From Aliiruegeria haliotis (lineage in GTDB: Bacteria; Pseudomonadota; Alphaproteobacteria; Rhodobacterales; Rhodobacteraceae), in the NCBI RefSeq assembly GCF_003003255.1, contig NZ_PVTD01000009.1, forward strand, positions 62,001-126,000: a stretch of DNA of 64,000 nt, read 5' to 3'. The translations under genes and the position numbers were made by a program. Within the stretch, counting starts at the first letter, position 1. The number at the start of each line of letters is the position of its first letter. Shown one piece after another: positions 10,153 to 18,477 of this stretch. A model generated the notes under the pieces. The model saw only the letters and a program-made list of their open reading frames with translations. It did no database searches and was not told where the DNA came from.

Positions 10153-11463
10153 TCAGGCGAGCATGCCGAGCGGGTTCTCCAGATTGTCGACAATGGCTTG
10201 CAGAAGCTGTGCTCCGAGCGCGCCGTCGATGACCCGGTGATCGACGGACAGTGTCACCGACATCACGGTCGCGACCGTCAGCTCTCCGTCGTCGCCCACT
10301 ACAGGTTTCTTCGCGCCGGCGCCAACAGCGAGGATCGCACCGTGGGGCGGGTTGATGACCGCGTCGAAATTGTCGATGCCGAACATGCCGAGGTTGGAGA
10401 TCGCGAAGGTGCCACCGACATATTCATGCGGGGCAAGCTTCTTGTCGCGGGCACGCCCGGCGAGGTCCTTCATCTCCGCCGAGAGGGCCGAAAGCGACTT
10501 CATCTCAGCATCCTTCAGGACCGGCGTGAACAGGCCACCATCGACGGCCACGGCCACCGCCACGTCCGAGGGCTTGAGCTGCAGCATGCGATCGCCGGCC
10601 CAGACGCGATTGGCTTCCGGCACGGATTGCAATGCAAGCGCGCAGGCCTTGATGATGAAGTCGTTCACCGACAGTTTCGCACCGCGCGCCTCCAACTGCT
10701 TGTTCAGCGTCGCGCGGAACTTGAGCAGGGCGTCGAGCTTGATGTCGCGGCGCAGGTAGAAATGCGGGATCGTCTGCTTGGCCTCGGTGAGGCGTGCGGC
10801 GACGGTCTTGCGCATACCGTCGAGGGAGATCTCCTCGAAGTCGCGGTCGGCATAGGTCTTGAGGACCGCATCGGTCGAGGGACCGGCCGGGGCGGCTGCG
10901 GGAGCCACGGCCTTCGGAGCCTCTGCCGCCGGTGCCTTGGCAGGCGCCGCGGTCGCGTTTTCCACGTCGGCCTTCACGATCCGGCCGCGCGGGCCGGAGC
11001 CCTGGATCTGTGTCAGGTCGAGCCCCTTGTCCGCGGCGATGCGGCGGGCCAGCGGGCTGGCGAAGATCCGGGCGCCGTCGGCCGCGGCGGGCGCCGCCGG
11101 GGCAGGGGACGAGGCGGCGGGTGCCTCGGAGGCCGCTGGCGCGGCCGCCTCGTTGCCCGCGTCGGTGGCCGGGGTCTCCGACGGGGCGGCGGAGACCTCC
11201 CCGATATCGTCGGCGCTTTCGCCCTCGGCCAGCAAAACGGCAATGGGTGCGTTCACGGCGACGTTCTCGGTGCCCTCGGCCACCAGGATCTTGCCGATCA
11301 CACCTTCATCCACGGCTTCGAATTCCATCGTCGCCTTGTCCGTCTCGATCTCGGCCAGCAGATCTCCGGAGGAGACTTCATCCCCCTCCTTGACCAGCCA
11401 TTTTGCCAGCGTGCCTTCCTCCATGGTCGGAGACAGGGCAGGCATCAGGATTTCAGTCGGCAT
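10153..11463 (-). CDS. pdhC: Pyruvate dehydrogenase complex E2, dihydrolipoamide acetyltransferase
   Basis: Core subunit of the cytoplasmic pyruvate dehydrogenase complex; moves the acetyl group from lipoate to CoA. The protein has 436 residues with one N-terminal lipoyl domain (Lys43 in [10 protein letters not shown]). A long Ala/Pro linker follows, then the E1/E3-binding domain ([27 protein letters not shown], about 135-175), a second Ala/Pro linker and the catalytic acetyltransferase domain. The catalytic signature DHRVIDG is near the C-terminus. Ten bases separate its start from the pdhB stop; the order is pdhA-pdhB-pdhC. The E3 gene (lpd) is not in the window. Confidence 0.96.
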   Translation of the reverse strand: MPTEILMPALSPTMEEGTLAKWLVKEGDEVSSGDLLAEIETDKATMEFEAVDEGVIGKILVAEGTENVAVNAPIAVLLAEGESADDIGEVSAAPSETPATDAGNEAAAPAASEAPAASSPAPAAPAAADGARIFASPLARRIAADKGLDLTQIQGSGPRGRIVKADVENATAAPAKAPAAEAPKAVAPAAAPAGPSTDAVLKTYADRDFEEISLDGMRKTVAARLTEAKQTIPHFYLRRDIKLDALLKFRATLNKQLEARGAKLSVNDFIIKACALALQSVPEANRVWAGDRMLQLKPSDVAVAVAVDGGLFTPVLKDAEMKSLSALSAEMKDLAGRARDKKLAPHEYVGGTFAISNLGMFGIDNFDAVINPPHGAILAVGAGAKKPVVGDDGELTVATVMSVTLSVDHRVIDGALGAQLLQAIVDNLENPLGMLA

Positions 11464-11473
11464 GTCTCGCTCC

Positions 11474-12850
11474 TCAGCGGTAGGTCACGGACTTGACGGC
11501 CGCGATCACCTCGTCGGTGGTCACGAGCGCAAGCTTCTCGAGGTTGGCGGCATAGGGCATGGGCACGTCCTTGCCGGTGCAGTTCACCACCGGTGCATCG
11601 AGATAGTCGAAGGCGTTTTCCATGATGTAGGCGGACAGGTGGTTGCCGATGGATGCCACCGGGAACCCTTCTTCCACCGTCACGCAGCGGTTGGTCTTCA
11701 TGACCGACGCAAGCAACGTGTCATAGTCGAGCGGCCGCAGGGTCCGCAGGTCGATCACCTCGGCGGAGATGCCATCCTCGGCAAGCTTTTCGGCGGCCTC
11801 GAGCGCATATTGCATGCCGATGCCGAAGGAGACGATGGTCACGTCGTCGCCCTCGCGCCAGATGCGCGCCTTGCCGAAGGGAACAGTGTAATCCTCCAGA
11901 TCCGGCACGTCGAAGGTGCGCCCGTAGAGGATCTCGTTCTCGAGGAAGATCACAGGGTTCGGATCGCGGATCGCCGACTTGAGCAGACCCTTGGCATCGG
12001 AGGCGCAATAGGGCTGCACCACCTTCAGGCCGGGGATCTGCGCATACCAGGCGGCGTAATCCTGGCTGTGCTGGGCGCCGACGCGGGCGGCGGCACCGTT
12101 CGGTCCGCGGAACACGATCGGGCAGCCCATCTGGCCGCCGGACATGTAGAGCGTCTTCGCGGCGGAGTTGATGATCTGGTCAATCGCCTGCATGGCGAAG
12201 TTGAACGTCATGAACTCCACGATCGGGCGCAGGCCGCCGAAGGCAGAGCCCACCGCGATGCCGGCAAATCCGTGCTCGGTGATCGGTGTGTCGATCACGC
12301 GCTTGGCGCCGAACTGATCCAGAAGCCCTTGGGACACCTTGTAGGCGCCCTGGTACTCGGCGACTTCCTCGCCCATCAGGTAGACGCTGTCGTCCCGGGT
12401 CATCTCCTCGGCCATCGCATCGCGCAACGCCTCGCGGACGGTCTGGGTCTTGAGCGCGGTGCCTTCCGGGTAATCGGGCTCCAGCGTGACACTTGCCACC
12501 GGCGCCGCCGGAGCAGCGGCGGCGGGCGCCGCAGCAGCAGGGGCCTCCGCGGCGGGGGCCTCGGCGGCAGCGGATCCGGCAGAGGCGACGGCCGCATCCA
12601 CGTCTTCGCCTTCCTCGACCATGATTGCGATGGGGGTGTTCACGGCGACACCCTCGGTGCCGGCGGACACCAGGATCTTTCCGATGATCCCTTCGTCGAC
12701 GGCTTCGAATTCCATCGTCGCCTTGTCGGTCTCGATTTCGGCCAGAATGTCACCGGAGGAGACGGTGTCACCCTCCTTGACCATCCATTTCGCCAGCGTG
12801 CCTTCCTCCATGGTCGGCGACAGGGCGGGCATCAATACTTCGGTTGCCAT
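11474..12850 (-). CDS. pdhB: Pyruvate dehydrogenase E1 component, beta subunit with fused lipoyl domain
   Basis: With PdhA it forms the alpha2beta2 E1 enzyme that decarboxylates pyruvate on thiamine diphosphate. The protein has 458 residues, about 120 longer than a plain E1 beta. Residues 1-80 are an extra lipoyl domain (Lys43 in [10 protein letters not shown]) almost identical to that of PdhC. An Ala/Pro-rich linker to about residue 125 follows, then the beta-subunit core ([41 protein letters not shown]) and a transketolase C-terminal domain. The fusion is a known feature of alphaproteobacterial PDH and not an assembly error. Spacing to pdhA is 15 bp. Confidence 0.96.
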   Translation of the reverse strand: MATEVLMPALSPTMEEGTLAKWMVKEGDTVSSGDILAEIETDKATMEFEAVDEGIIGKILVSAGTEGVAVNTPIAIMVEEGEDVDAAVASAGSAAAEAPAAEAPAAAAPAAAAPAAPVASVTLEPDYPEGTALKTQTVREALRDAMAEEMTRDDSVYLMGEEVAEYQGAYKVSQGLLDQFGAKRVIDTPITEHGFAGIAVGSAFGGLRPIVEFMTFNFAMQAIDQIINSAAKTLYMSGGQMGCPIVFRGPNGAAARVGAQHSQDYAAWYAQIPGLKVVQPYCASDAKGLLKSAIRDPNPVIFLENEILYGRTFDVPDLEDYTVPFGKARIWREGDDVTIVSFGIGMQYALEAAEKLAEDGISAEVIDLRTLRPLDYDTLLASVMKTNRCVTVEEGFPVASIGNHLSAYIMENAFDYLDAPVVNCTGKDVPMPYAANLEKLALVTTDEVIAAVKSVTYR

Positions 12851-12865
12851 GTCTGTTCGTCTCCC

Positions 12866-13876
12866 TCAGGCGTTCTGCGGCGCCACGTCGGCGTAGATGT
12901 CGGTCCAAAGCTCTTCGAGCGCGGGTTCGGGGCTTTCCTTGGCGAACTCGGCGGACTCGTTGACGATATCCTTGATCTCCTTGTCCACGGCTTTGAGCTC
13001 GTCCTCGGTGGCGTGGTTGCCAGTCAGCAGAAGCTGGCGCACGGATTCGATCGGATCGCGCTCCTCGCGCATCTTCTGGACCTCCTCGCGGGTCCGGTAC
13101 TTTGCCGGATCCGACATGGAGTGACCGCGGTAGCGGTATGTCTTGACTTCGAGGATATAAGGCCCCTTGCCGGAGCGGCAGTGGGCGACGGCCTTTTCGG
13201 AGGCGGCCTTCACGGCCAGCACGTCCATGCCGTCGACTTCCTCGCCGGGAATGCCGAAGGCGGCGCCACGCTTGTAAATCTCCTGGCTGGATGTCGAGCG
13301 TTGCTGGGCCGTGCCCATGGCATACTGGTTGTTCTCGATCACGAAAATCACCGGCAGATCCCAGAGGGCAGCCATGTTGAATGCTTCGTAGACCTGGCCC
13401 TGGTTCGCCGCGCCGTCCCCGAAATAGGTGAAGGTCACGCGACTATTGTCATTGTACTTGTCGGCGAAGGCGAGGCCGGCGCCGAGCGGCACCTGCGCGC
13501 CGACGATGCCGTGGCCACCGTAGAAATGCTTCTCCTTGGAGAACATGTGCATGGAGCCGCCCTTGCCCTTGGAATAACCGCCTTCGCGGCCCGTGAGCTC
13601 GGCCATCACACCCTTGGGGTCCATGCCGCAGGCCAGCATGTGGCCATGATCGCGGTAGGAGGTGATGCGCTTGTCGCCTTCCTCGGTCGCGGCTTCCAGA
13701 CCGACCACGACGGCCTCCTGTCCGATATAGAGGTGGCAGAAGCCGCCGATGAGCCCCATGCCATAAAGTTGGCCGGCTTTTTCTTCGAAACGCCGGATCA
13801 GGAGCATGTCCCGATAGTAGCCAAGCAACTCTTCCTTGGAGACATTTGGTTTCTTGGTGGTCCGTCGCGCTGCCAT
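12866..13876 (-). CDS. pdhA: Pyruvate dehydrogenase E1 component, alpha subunit
   Basis: Alpha subunit of the heterotetrameric E1, which binds thiamine diphosphate and Mg. The protein has 336 residues. The ThDP motif GDGAANQGQ...ENNQYAMGT is in the middle of the protein, preceded by the GGSMHMF/GGHGIVGAQVPLG active-site block. The loop YRYRGHSMSDPAKYRTREE, which is the phosphorylation loop in mitochondrial homologues, is present. First gene of pdhABC. A possible promoter (GATAAT on the minus strand at 13922-13917) and an imperfect palindrome lie just upstream. The FtsB/DivIC-like gene is 348 bp further upstream on the same strand. Confidence 0.96.
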   Translation of the reverse strand: MAARRTTKKPNVSKEELLGYYRDMLLIRRFEEKAGQLYGMGLIGGFCHLYIGQEAVVVGLEAATEEGDKRITSYRDHGHMLACGMDPKGVMAELTGREGGYSKGKGGSMHMFSKEKHFYGGHGIVGAQVPLGAGLAFADKYNDNSRVTFTYFGDGAANQGQVYEAFNMAALWDLPVIFVIENNQYAMGTAQQRSTSSQEIYKRGAAFGIPGEEVDGMDVLAVKAASEKAVAHCRSGKGPYILEVKTYRYRGHSMSDPAKYRTREEVQKMREERDPIESVRQLLLTGNHATEDELKAVDKEIKDIVNESAEFAKESPEPALEELWTDIYADVAPQNA

Positions 13877-14224
13877 TCGCAGAGCCTCCCCTCGCCGAGA
13901 AATAGTTTAACGTTGAATTATCATCTATCAGAGGGCGTTCGATGTCGCGACCAAAAAAACGCCGTAGGGGAAACAATGAATAGCAGGCATGCGGAGGGTG
14001 GGACGGTTGCGGTCACCAAAGAAAGGGTGGCGCCCTCTTTGGAGTGGTGGTTCCGGAGGGCTGGTGGTCTCGGCAACTGCATCAGGCGTCCCGTCGTTGG
14101 GACGAACCGGGCGGATGATTTGAGGTGGGGCATGCAGACCCATTCACGCCGGGGTGTTGGCATGTGTATGCGTGCTGTCTGGGACGGGTGGAGCTAGCAG
14201 AAGGCAGTGCGAAGCCAGCCGGGG
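13877..14224. other. Intergenic region upstream of pdhA
   Basis: The 348-bp stretch holds the presumed pdhA promoter near its left end: an AT-rich segment (about 13900-13930) in otherwise GC-rich DNA, with a minus-strand GATAAT. No gene is recognised in the rest; the short open frames there have no family resemblance or ribosome site. Confidence 0.5.
13906..13917. promoter_or_regulatory. Imperfect 12-bp palindrome at the pdhA promoter
   Basis: TTTAACGTTGAA, a palindrome with one mismatch and a central CG step, directly next to the minus-strand GATAAT. The shape (12 bp, central CG) is that of LacI-family operators, like the perfect site upstream of edd, but only about seven of twelve bases agree with that site. 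Weak candidate. Confidence 0.25.
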
Positions 14225-14527
14225 TCAGCGGATCACGATCTCGTCGGTGCGTATCAGGCCCAGAACATCCCGAGCGCGCTCGTCCAGCAGGTCTAGGTCA
14301 AGGAACTCGTCGGAGAGCCGGAGGGTGAGGTTCTCCATCCGCGCCACCTGCGCCTGAAGCAATTCCCGTTCTGCGACAAGGACGCGGGACTCGGCCTCAA
14401 TTTCGACACGCCGAAACAACCCGAAATCGCCCTGCACCGCCGCGAATGTGAAATACATCGCGAGCGAGAAACTCAGGGTGATGAAAAGCGCCGACTTGAA
14501 AGCCGGCCGGGATGTGGAACCACTCAT
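14225..14527 (-). CDS. FtsB/DivIC-type septum formation initiator protein
   Basis: A 100-residue bitopic membrane protein: a short cytoplasmic N-terminus, one membrane helix (about residues 10-30, ALFITLSFSLAMYFTFAAV), a coiled-coil-like heptad region (about 40-75) and a C-terminal DERARDVLGLIRTDEIVI segment. The RxxLGLxxxxE layout is the FtsB/DivIC signature. These proteins act in the divisome with FtsL and FtsQ. The start at 14527 (MSGSTS) follows AGAGGCAGAG; an earlier ATG at 14578 adds 17 residues with no membrane or family match. It sits upstream of pdhA on the same strand, an order I recall from other Rhodobacterales. Confidence 0.85.
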   Translation of the reverse strand: MSGSTSRPAFKSALFITLSFSLAMYFTFAAVQGDFGLFRRVEIEAESRVLVAERELLQAQVARMENLTLRLSDEFLDLDLLDERARDVLGLIRTDEIVIR

Positions 14528-14808
14528 GTACTCTGCCTCTGCCCACCTCTTTGCGGGTGGATGGCTCGAGTCTGTCACAGGCGACTCGCTTTGTGAATCC
14601 CGGAAATCCCCCGTTGCTGCCGTGCCGGGCGCGGCCGCGTAAAGTGAGTCGGATCGGCAACAGGTTTGCCTGAGGGGCCGCCTGATCGCGTCGGGACACC
14701 GCTGGTGTGATCGTCATCGGCCAAGGTGTCTGGTGGTAAACACATGCGACGGGACGACCGGCCATGTGCTAGGCTCCACAGATGTCGCAATCCGGGAGGA
14801 CACCCACA

Positions 14809-15279
14809 ATGTCGGAGACCATTCCACAGGATGGCTGGAAGCAGACCGGCGTCCGCGTGATCAAGGCGGGCGATCTGGATGACAATACGCCCCAGACACC
14901 GGGCATGAGCCGCGCCGCCGCGATCAACTTCGCGCGCGTCGGAGCGCAGAAGATCTGGGCGGGAACCGTTGATGTGCAACCCAATGCCAAGACGGGCGCC
15001 CATCATCACGGCCATCTGGAGAGCGTGATTTACGTCCTGCGCGGCAAGGCGCGGATGCGATGGGGAGAGCGGTTGGAGTTTACTGCCGAGGCCGAGCCCG
15101 GCGACTTCATCTATGTGCCGCCCTACGTGCCGCATCAGGAAATCAACGCATCGCCGGACGAGCCGCTGGAATGCGTGCTCGTGCGCTCCGATCAGGACCC
15201 GGTGGTCGTCAACCTGGATATCACGCCGGCCGAAGCGGTCGAGGAGGTGCTGTGGGTCGATCCGAACCATCCGGAGTGA
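14809..15279 (+). CDS. Cupin domain protein
   Basis: A 156-residue protein with a single cupin beta-barrel. Cupin motif 1 gives the metal ligands in GAHHHGHLESVIYVLRG (His65-68, Glu71). Motif 2 reads PGDFIYVPPYVPH (97-109, with His109 as the last ligand). The rest has no further domain. Such small cupins include metal-binding isomerases, dioxygenases and sensors, so no reaction can be assigned. The start at 14809 is set by GGGAGGA nine bases upstream; an ATG at 14782 would add nine unconserved residues. It is a single gene that ends in a bidirectional terminator facing fba. Confidence 0.8.
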   Translation: MSETIPQDGWKQTGVRVIKAGDLDDNTPQTPGMSRAAAINFARVGAQKIWAGTVDVQPNAKTGAHHHGHLESVIYVLRGKARMRWGERLEFTAEAEPGDFIYVPPYVPHQEINASPDEPLECVLVRSDQDPVVVNLDITPAEAVEEVLWVDPNHPE

Positions 15280-15313
15280 CCCCCGGACCTGGCTAGACGC
15301 AACTCGGGGCACG

Positions 15314-15350
15314 AAAAAAACCCCGCGCGAATGTGCGCGGGGTCGGTTTT
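15314..15350. terminator. Bidirectional Rho-independent terminator between cupin gene and fba
   Basis: Nine-base-pair stem (ACCCCGCGC / GCGCGGGGT, 15320-15328 and 15335-15343) with a six-base loop. It is flanked by a run of seven A on the left and CGGTTTT on the right, so it can stop both convergent genes. Confidence 0.85.
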
Positions 15351-15384
15351 CAAAGGGCGGGTCACCGGCAGGCGGTGGGCCGGG

Positions 15385-16314
15385 TCAGGCCTTTCCCTTG
15401 TAGATGTCGACCAGGTTCGAGAACAGCTGCAGGGCCTCTTCGCGCGGACGCTGGAAGGAGTTGCGGCCGATGATCGAGCCGTTGCCGCCGCCGTCGCGGA
15501 TCGCGCGGGCATCGTCATAGACACTGTCGGCACCTTTCTTGGCGCCACCGGAGAAGACGACGATGCGCTTGCCGGCAAAGCAGTTGTCGACACAATGCTT
15601 CACGCGTGCGGGCAGGGTGGAGATGTCGACGCCGGTCTCTTCGTAGACCTTGCGGGCCTCGTCCTGCATGACGTGATCGGTGGTCAGCTTGATCTTGATG
15701 ATGTGGGCGCCGAGCAGTGCCGCGACATGGGCGGCATAGGCGCCAACGTCGATTGCCGTCTCGCCGTCCTTGGTCACGCCTTCGCCGCGCGGGTAGGACC
15801 AGATCACGGTGGCGATGCCCTTGGATGCGGCTTCCTTCCGCATCTCGACGATCTCTTCGAACATGTTGAACATGGCGTCGGAGCCCGGGTAGATCGTGAA
15901 GCCGATCGCGGAGGCGCCGATGCGTAGTGCATCGTCGACGGAGGCGGTCACAGCCTGATCCTTGGCGGCGGTGCCGGACATCAGGGAGTTGGCCGAGTTG
16001 ACCTTGAGGATCGTCGGGATCTGGCCGGCAAAGGTGTCGGCGCCGGCTTCGAGCGAGCCAAGCGGTGCGGCGTAGGCGTTCAGCCCGGCATCAACAGCCA
16101 GTTGGTAGTGGTAGTGCGGGTCGAAACCGGCGGGGTTCGGGCAGAAGGAGCGGTGCCCGCCATGTTCGAAGCCCTGGTCGACGGGCAGGATGATCATCTT
16201 GCCGGTTCCGCCCAGCTTGCCAGCCATGAGCATACGGCACAGGTTGGCCTTCACGCCGGGAGTCTCGCCTTCGTAATTGGCGAGGATCTTTTGAACGGCA
16301 CGGGTGGCTTTCAT
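15385..16314 (-). CDS. fba: Class I fructose-bisphosphate aldolase (FbaB/DhnA type)
   Basis: Cleaves or forms fructose-1,6-bisphosphate through a Schiff base. The 309 residues match the archaeal/FbaB-type class I family, not the metal-dependent class II enzyme. Visible motifs are ILPVDQGFEHG near residue 45, the IIKIKLTTDHV strand holding the likely Schiff-base lysine near residue 200, and the C-terminal phosphate site RIVVFSGGAKKG...GNGSIIGRNSFQR. It is alone on the minus strand, with the shared terminator after its stop. In an Entner-Doudoroff organism it would work largely in the gluconeogenic direction; that is inference. Confidence 0.93.
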   Translation of the reverse strand: MKATRAVQKILANYEGETPGVKANLCRMLMAGKLGGTGKMIILPVDQGFEHGGHRSFCPNPAGFDPHYHYQLAVDAGLNAYAAPLGSLEAGADTFAGQIPTILKVNSANSLMSGTAAKDQAVTASVDDALRIGASAIGFTIYPGSDAMFNMFEEIVEMRKEAASKGIATVIWSYPRGEGVTKDGETAIDVGAYAAHVAALLGAHIIKIKLTTDHVMQDEARKVYEETGVDISTLPARVKHCVDNCFAGKRIVVFSGGAKKGADSVYDDARAIRDGGGNGSIIGRNSFQRPREEALQLFSNLVDIYKGKA

Positions 16315-16552
16315 GGATTCGATCCCTAATAGTTATGGATTGCACGTGCGAGGTATTTTGGACGGTTGCGCCGTGCAAGCCGGATGACGGAAAGTGGTCG
16401 CTAAGTCGCAGTTTTACCCCTCTGAAGCAATTGTTTTGCGCTCTCAGAGCCGGTTTCGAGCGTTTTTTGCGGTTCCGCTATGATCCTCTTGCAAGGCTCG
16501 GGGACCGGCCGTGGGCCTCGGCCGGACGCATCGTTGCCCGTGTGTAGCGGTT

Positions 16553-18193
16553 TCACGGCCGGAGGCCGAGCCGGCCGGGCAGGTCCTGTTCCACCCAGGC
16601 CTGAAGCGCGAGCGCGCTGGCGTCGTTGCGCTGCCCCTGCCACAGCTCCCGGGCCGCCGGAGAGGCGAAGCGGACGCGTTCGTCGATTTCCTCCAGGATG
16701 GCCGTGCCCTCCGGTGCGCCCGCGGCCTTTGCCAGCGATGCCCACATCGCAGCGATGGCATAGGACCGAGGCTGCCCCCGTCCGGTCATGCGTGCGCGTG
16801 CTTCGTCCAGGATCAGCGGCAGCCGGTCGAGAGCCTGCATCGGATGGGTGACATTGGCAGAGAAATCCGCCTGCAGGGACAGCACGCCTTCCAACGTCAG
16901 GTCCGCCTCCAGCCGGTCGAGCAGGTCGCTGGCGCCCGGCTGCACCGTCGCGCCTGCAAGGAGCGCCATCCTGTACGATTCCTCCGGAGCGCTGTCCTTC
17001 AACGCCCGTGCCAACGCCATCGCGGCCACCCCGTCGCCCTGTTTGGCCCGTTCGTTGAGGATTGTGGCGCCGAGCCCCTCGTCGCGTGGTGCACCCTCCC
17101 CGGTGATCAAGGCCATGCCGACCCGGCGCAGGTCCTCAGGGGACAGCTCCGATATCTCGCCCATCCGGGCTTTCTGCAACAGGTCCAGGTCGAGAAGGGC
17201 CGTGCCCGTGGCAGAGGCGGTGGCCAGGCGCGGGCGCAGGTCCGCGAAGATGACCTTGGGGTCGTCGGCGTAGAACTCGAAGTCGAGGAAGACATCCTCG
17301 CCGTCGGGTATGTCCGTCTCCAGCACCAGCTTCTGCGGCGCGGCGAGGAAAGCACCCCATGTGGCGGCCAGCGAAGAGACAAAGGCGCGCTGCTCCTCAG
17401 TCAGCGCGCTGGGGTCGCCGGCCTCGCTGTCGTCGGCGCTCTCCCTGTTCGCCTCTGCCAGCATCGAACCGACCAGCCCTTCAAGCGCGAGGGGCGCCTG
17501 TTCAGCATTTGCAAAGGGCGGTGGAACAAGGACCGAGAACCGCTCCCACGCGCCAAGGTTCTCCAGAGTTACGCGGGCTTCCGACAAGAAGAAGACGGGC
17601 AGTGGCTCTTCCATGTCGTCGCGCCCATCGAACCAGAAGTAGGGGAAATGCGCCTCCGCCCGGATTGCGGCCAGGTCGGTGGCCACAGCATCCACCGAGA
17701 CCTTTGCCGCGGCGCTCGGGATGTCATAGCCGATCCGAACGGCTGCTTGCGGCAAGGCGATTTCCTGCAACCCCGCCATTTGCGCCATGGGTCGCACATC
17801 GGGAGGCAGACAGATGAGCGGCGCGGACAGGCCGTAGGCGGCCACATCGGCCCGGTAGGCGTCGGCCCGGTCAAGAGCCGATCCCTTGACGACCACCCGG
17901 CTGGCGCGGACCACGCAATCGCCGTTCGCGTCCCATTCGGGCAGGGGCCAGATTTCGAGGTCGTTCAGCGCGATCCGGCTTCCACCGAGCCAGACCGACA
18001 TGCCGGAGTATTTCAAGTCGACCTGCGTGCGCAGCGCCATGATCCCGGATTGCACGACATGCTGGATCAACCGCTCCGGCCGGATCAGGTCGAGAAGCGA
18101 CGGACTCTCCTGCGCCCGGGCGACAGGGGCCGCGAACGCGAGCGCGGCAACAAGCATGTTGATACGACGGGAAAATGGATAAAGGGCCGGCAT
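16553..18193 (-). CDS. Secreted protein of unknown function with possible Sel1-like repeats
   Basis: A 546-residue protein with a clear signal peptide (basic SRRIN, hydrophobic MLVAALAFAAPV, cleavage after ARA, about residue 28), so probably periplasmic. The N-terminal half is beta-rich with no recognised domain and contains one Cys-centred stretch (ICLPPDV). Residues about 380-540 are alpha-helical, Ala/Leu-rich and look like degenerate Sel1/TPR repeats (ILNERAKQGDGVAAMALARAL, then ALDRLPLILDEARARM). No catalytic motif is seen. The start at 18193 is chosen for its GGGAGGAC ribosome site and the signal peptide directly behind it; 20 further open codons upstream are not used. Single gene, minus strand. 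Confidence 0.65.
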   Translation of the reverse strand: MPALYPFSRRINMLVAALAFAAPVARAQESPSLLDLIRPERLIQHVVQSGIMALRTQVDLKYSGMSVWLGGSRIALNDLEIWPLPEWDANGDCVVRASRVVVKGSALDRADAYRADVAAYGLSAPLICLPPDVRPMAQMAGLQEIALPQAAVRIGYDIPSAAAKVSVDAVATDLAAIRAEAHFPYFWFDGRDDMEEPLPVFFLSEARVTLENLGAWERFSVLVPPPFANAEQAPLALEGLVGSMLAEANRESADDSEAGDPSALTEEQRAFVSSLAATWGAFLAAPQKLVLETDIPDGEDVFLDFEFYADDPKVIFADLRPRLATASATGTALLDLDLLQKARMGEISELSPEDLRRVGMALITGEGAPRDEGLGATILNERAKQGDGVAAMALARALKDSAPEESYRMALLAGATVQPGASDLLDRLEADLTLEGVLSLQADFSANVTHPMQALDRLPLILDEARARMTGRGQPRSYAIAAMWASLAKAAGAPEGTAILEEIDERVRFASPAARELWQGQRNDASALALQAWVEQDLPGRLGLRP

Positions 18194-18477
18194 GGTGTCC
18201 TCCCAACAAGGTTTCAGGAGTCCATTAGGCGGCATGTGCCCCCTCTGGATCAAGCATGGCGTCCGGGTGCGATAGCCGCGCCATCCGTCCGGCAGCGGTT
18301 GGTTGGGGCCGCGCCGTCGTGTCGTGTCCGGCCCGAGGCCCCGATCTGGCGTCTGGCTGGGTTAGGCAGGAGCCTGCCGGCACCGGTAATCCGGACGGAT
18401 CCGGCGGTCGGGGTCCTGAGTGCCCGTTCTGCTGCCGTAACGCGTCCGGAAAGTGGCACCCCTCCGTTTCTTGGGCC

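Noticed and set aside
10859-14197. A 1112-codon plus-strand frame across pdhC-pdhB-pdhA
   Set aside because: Antisense to three well-supported PDH genes; the apparent Ala/Ser and Gly-rich runs mirror the Ala/Pro linkers.
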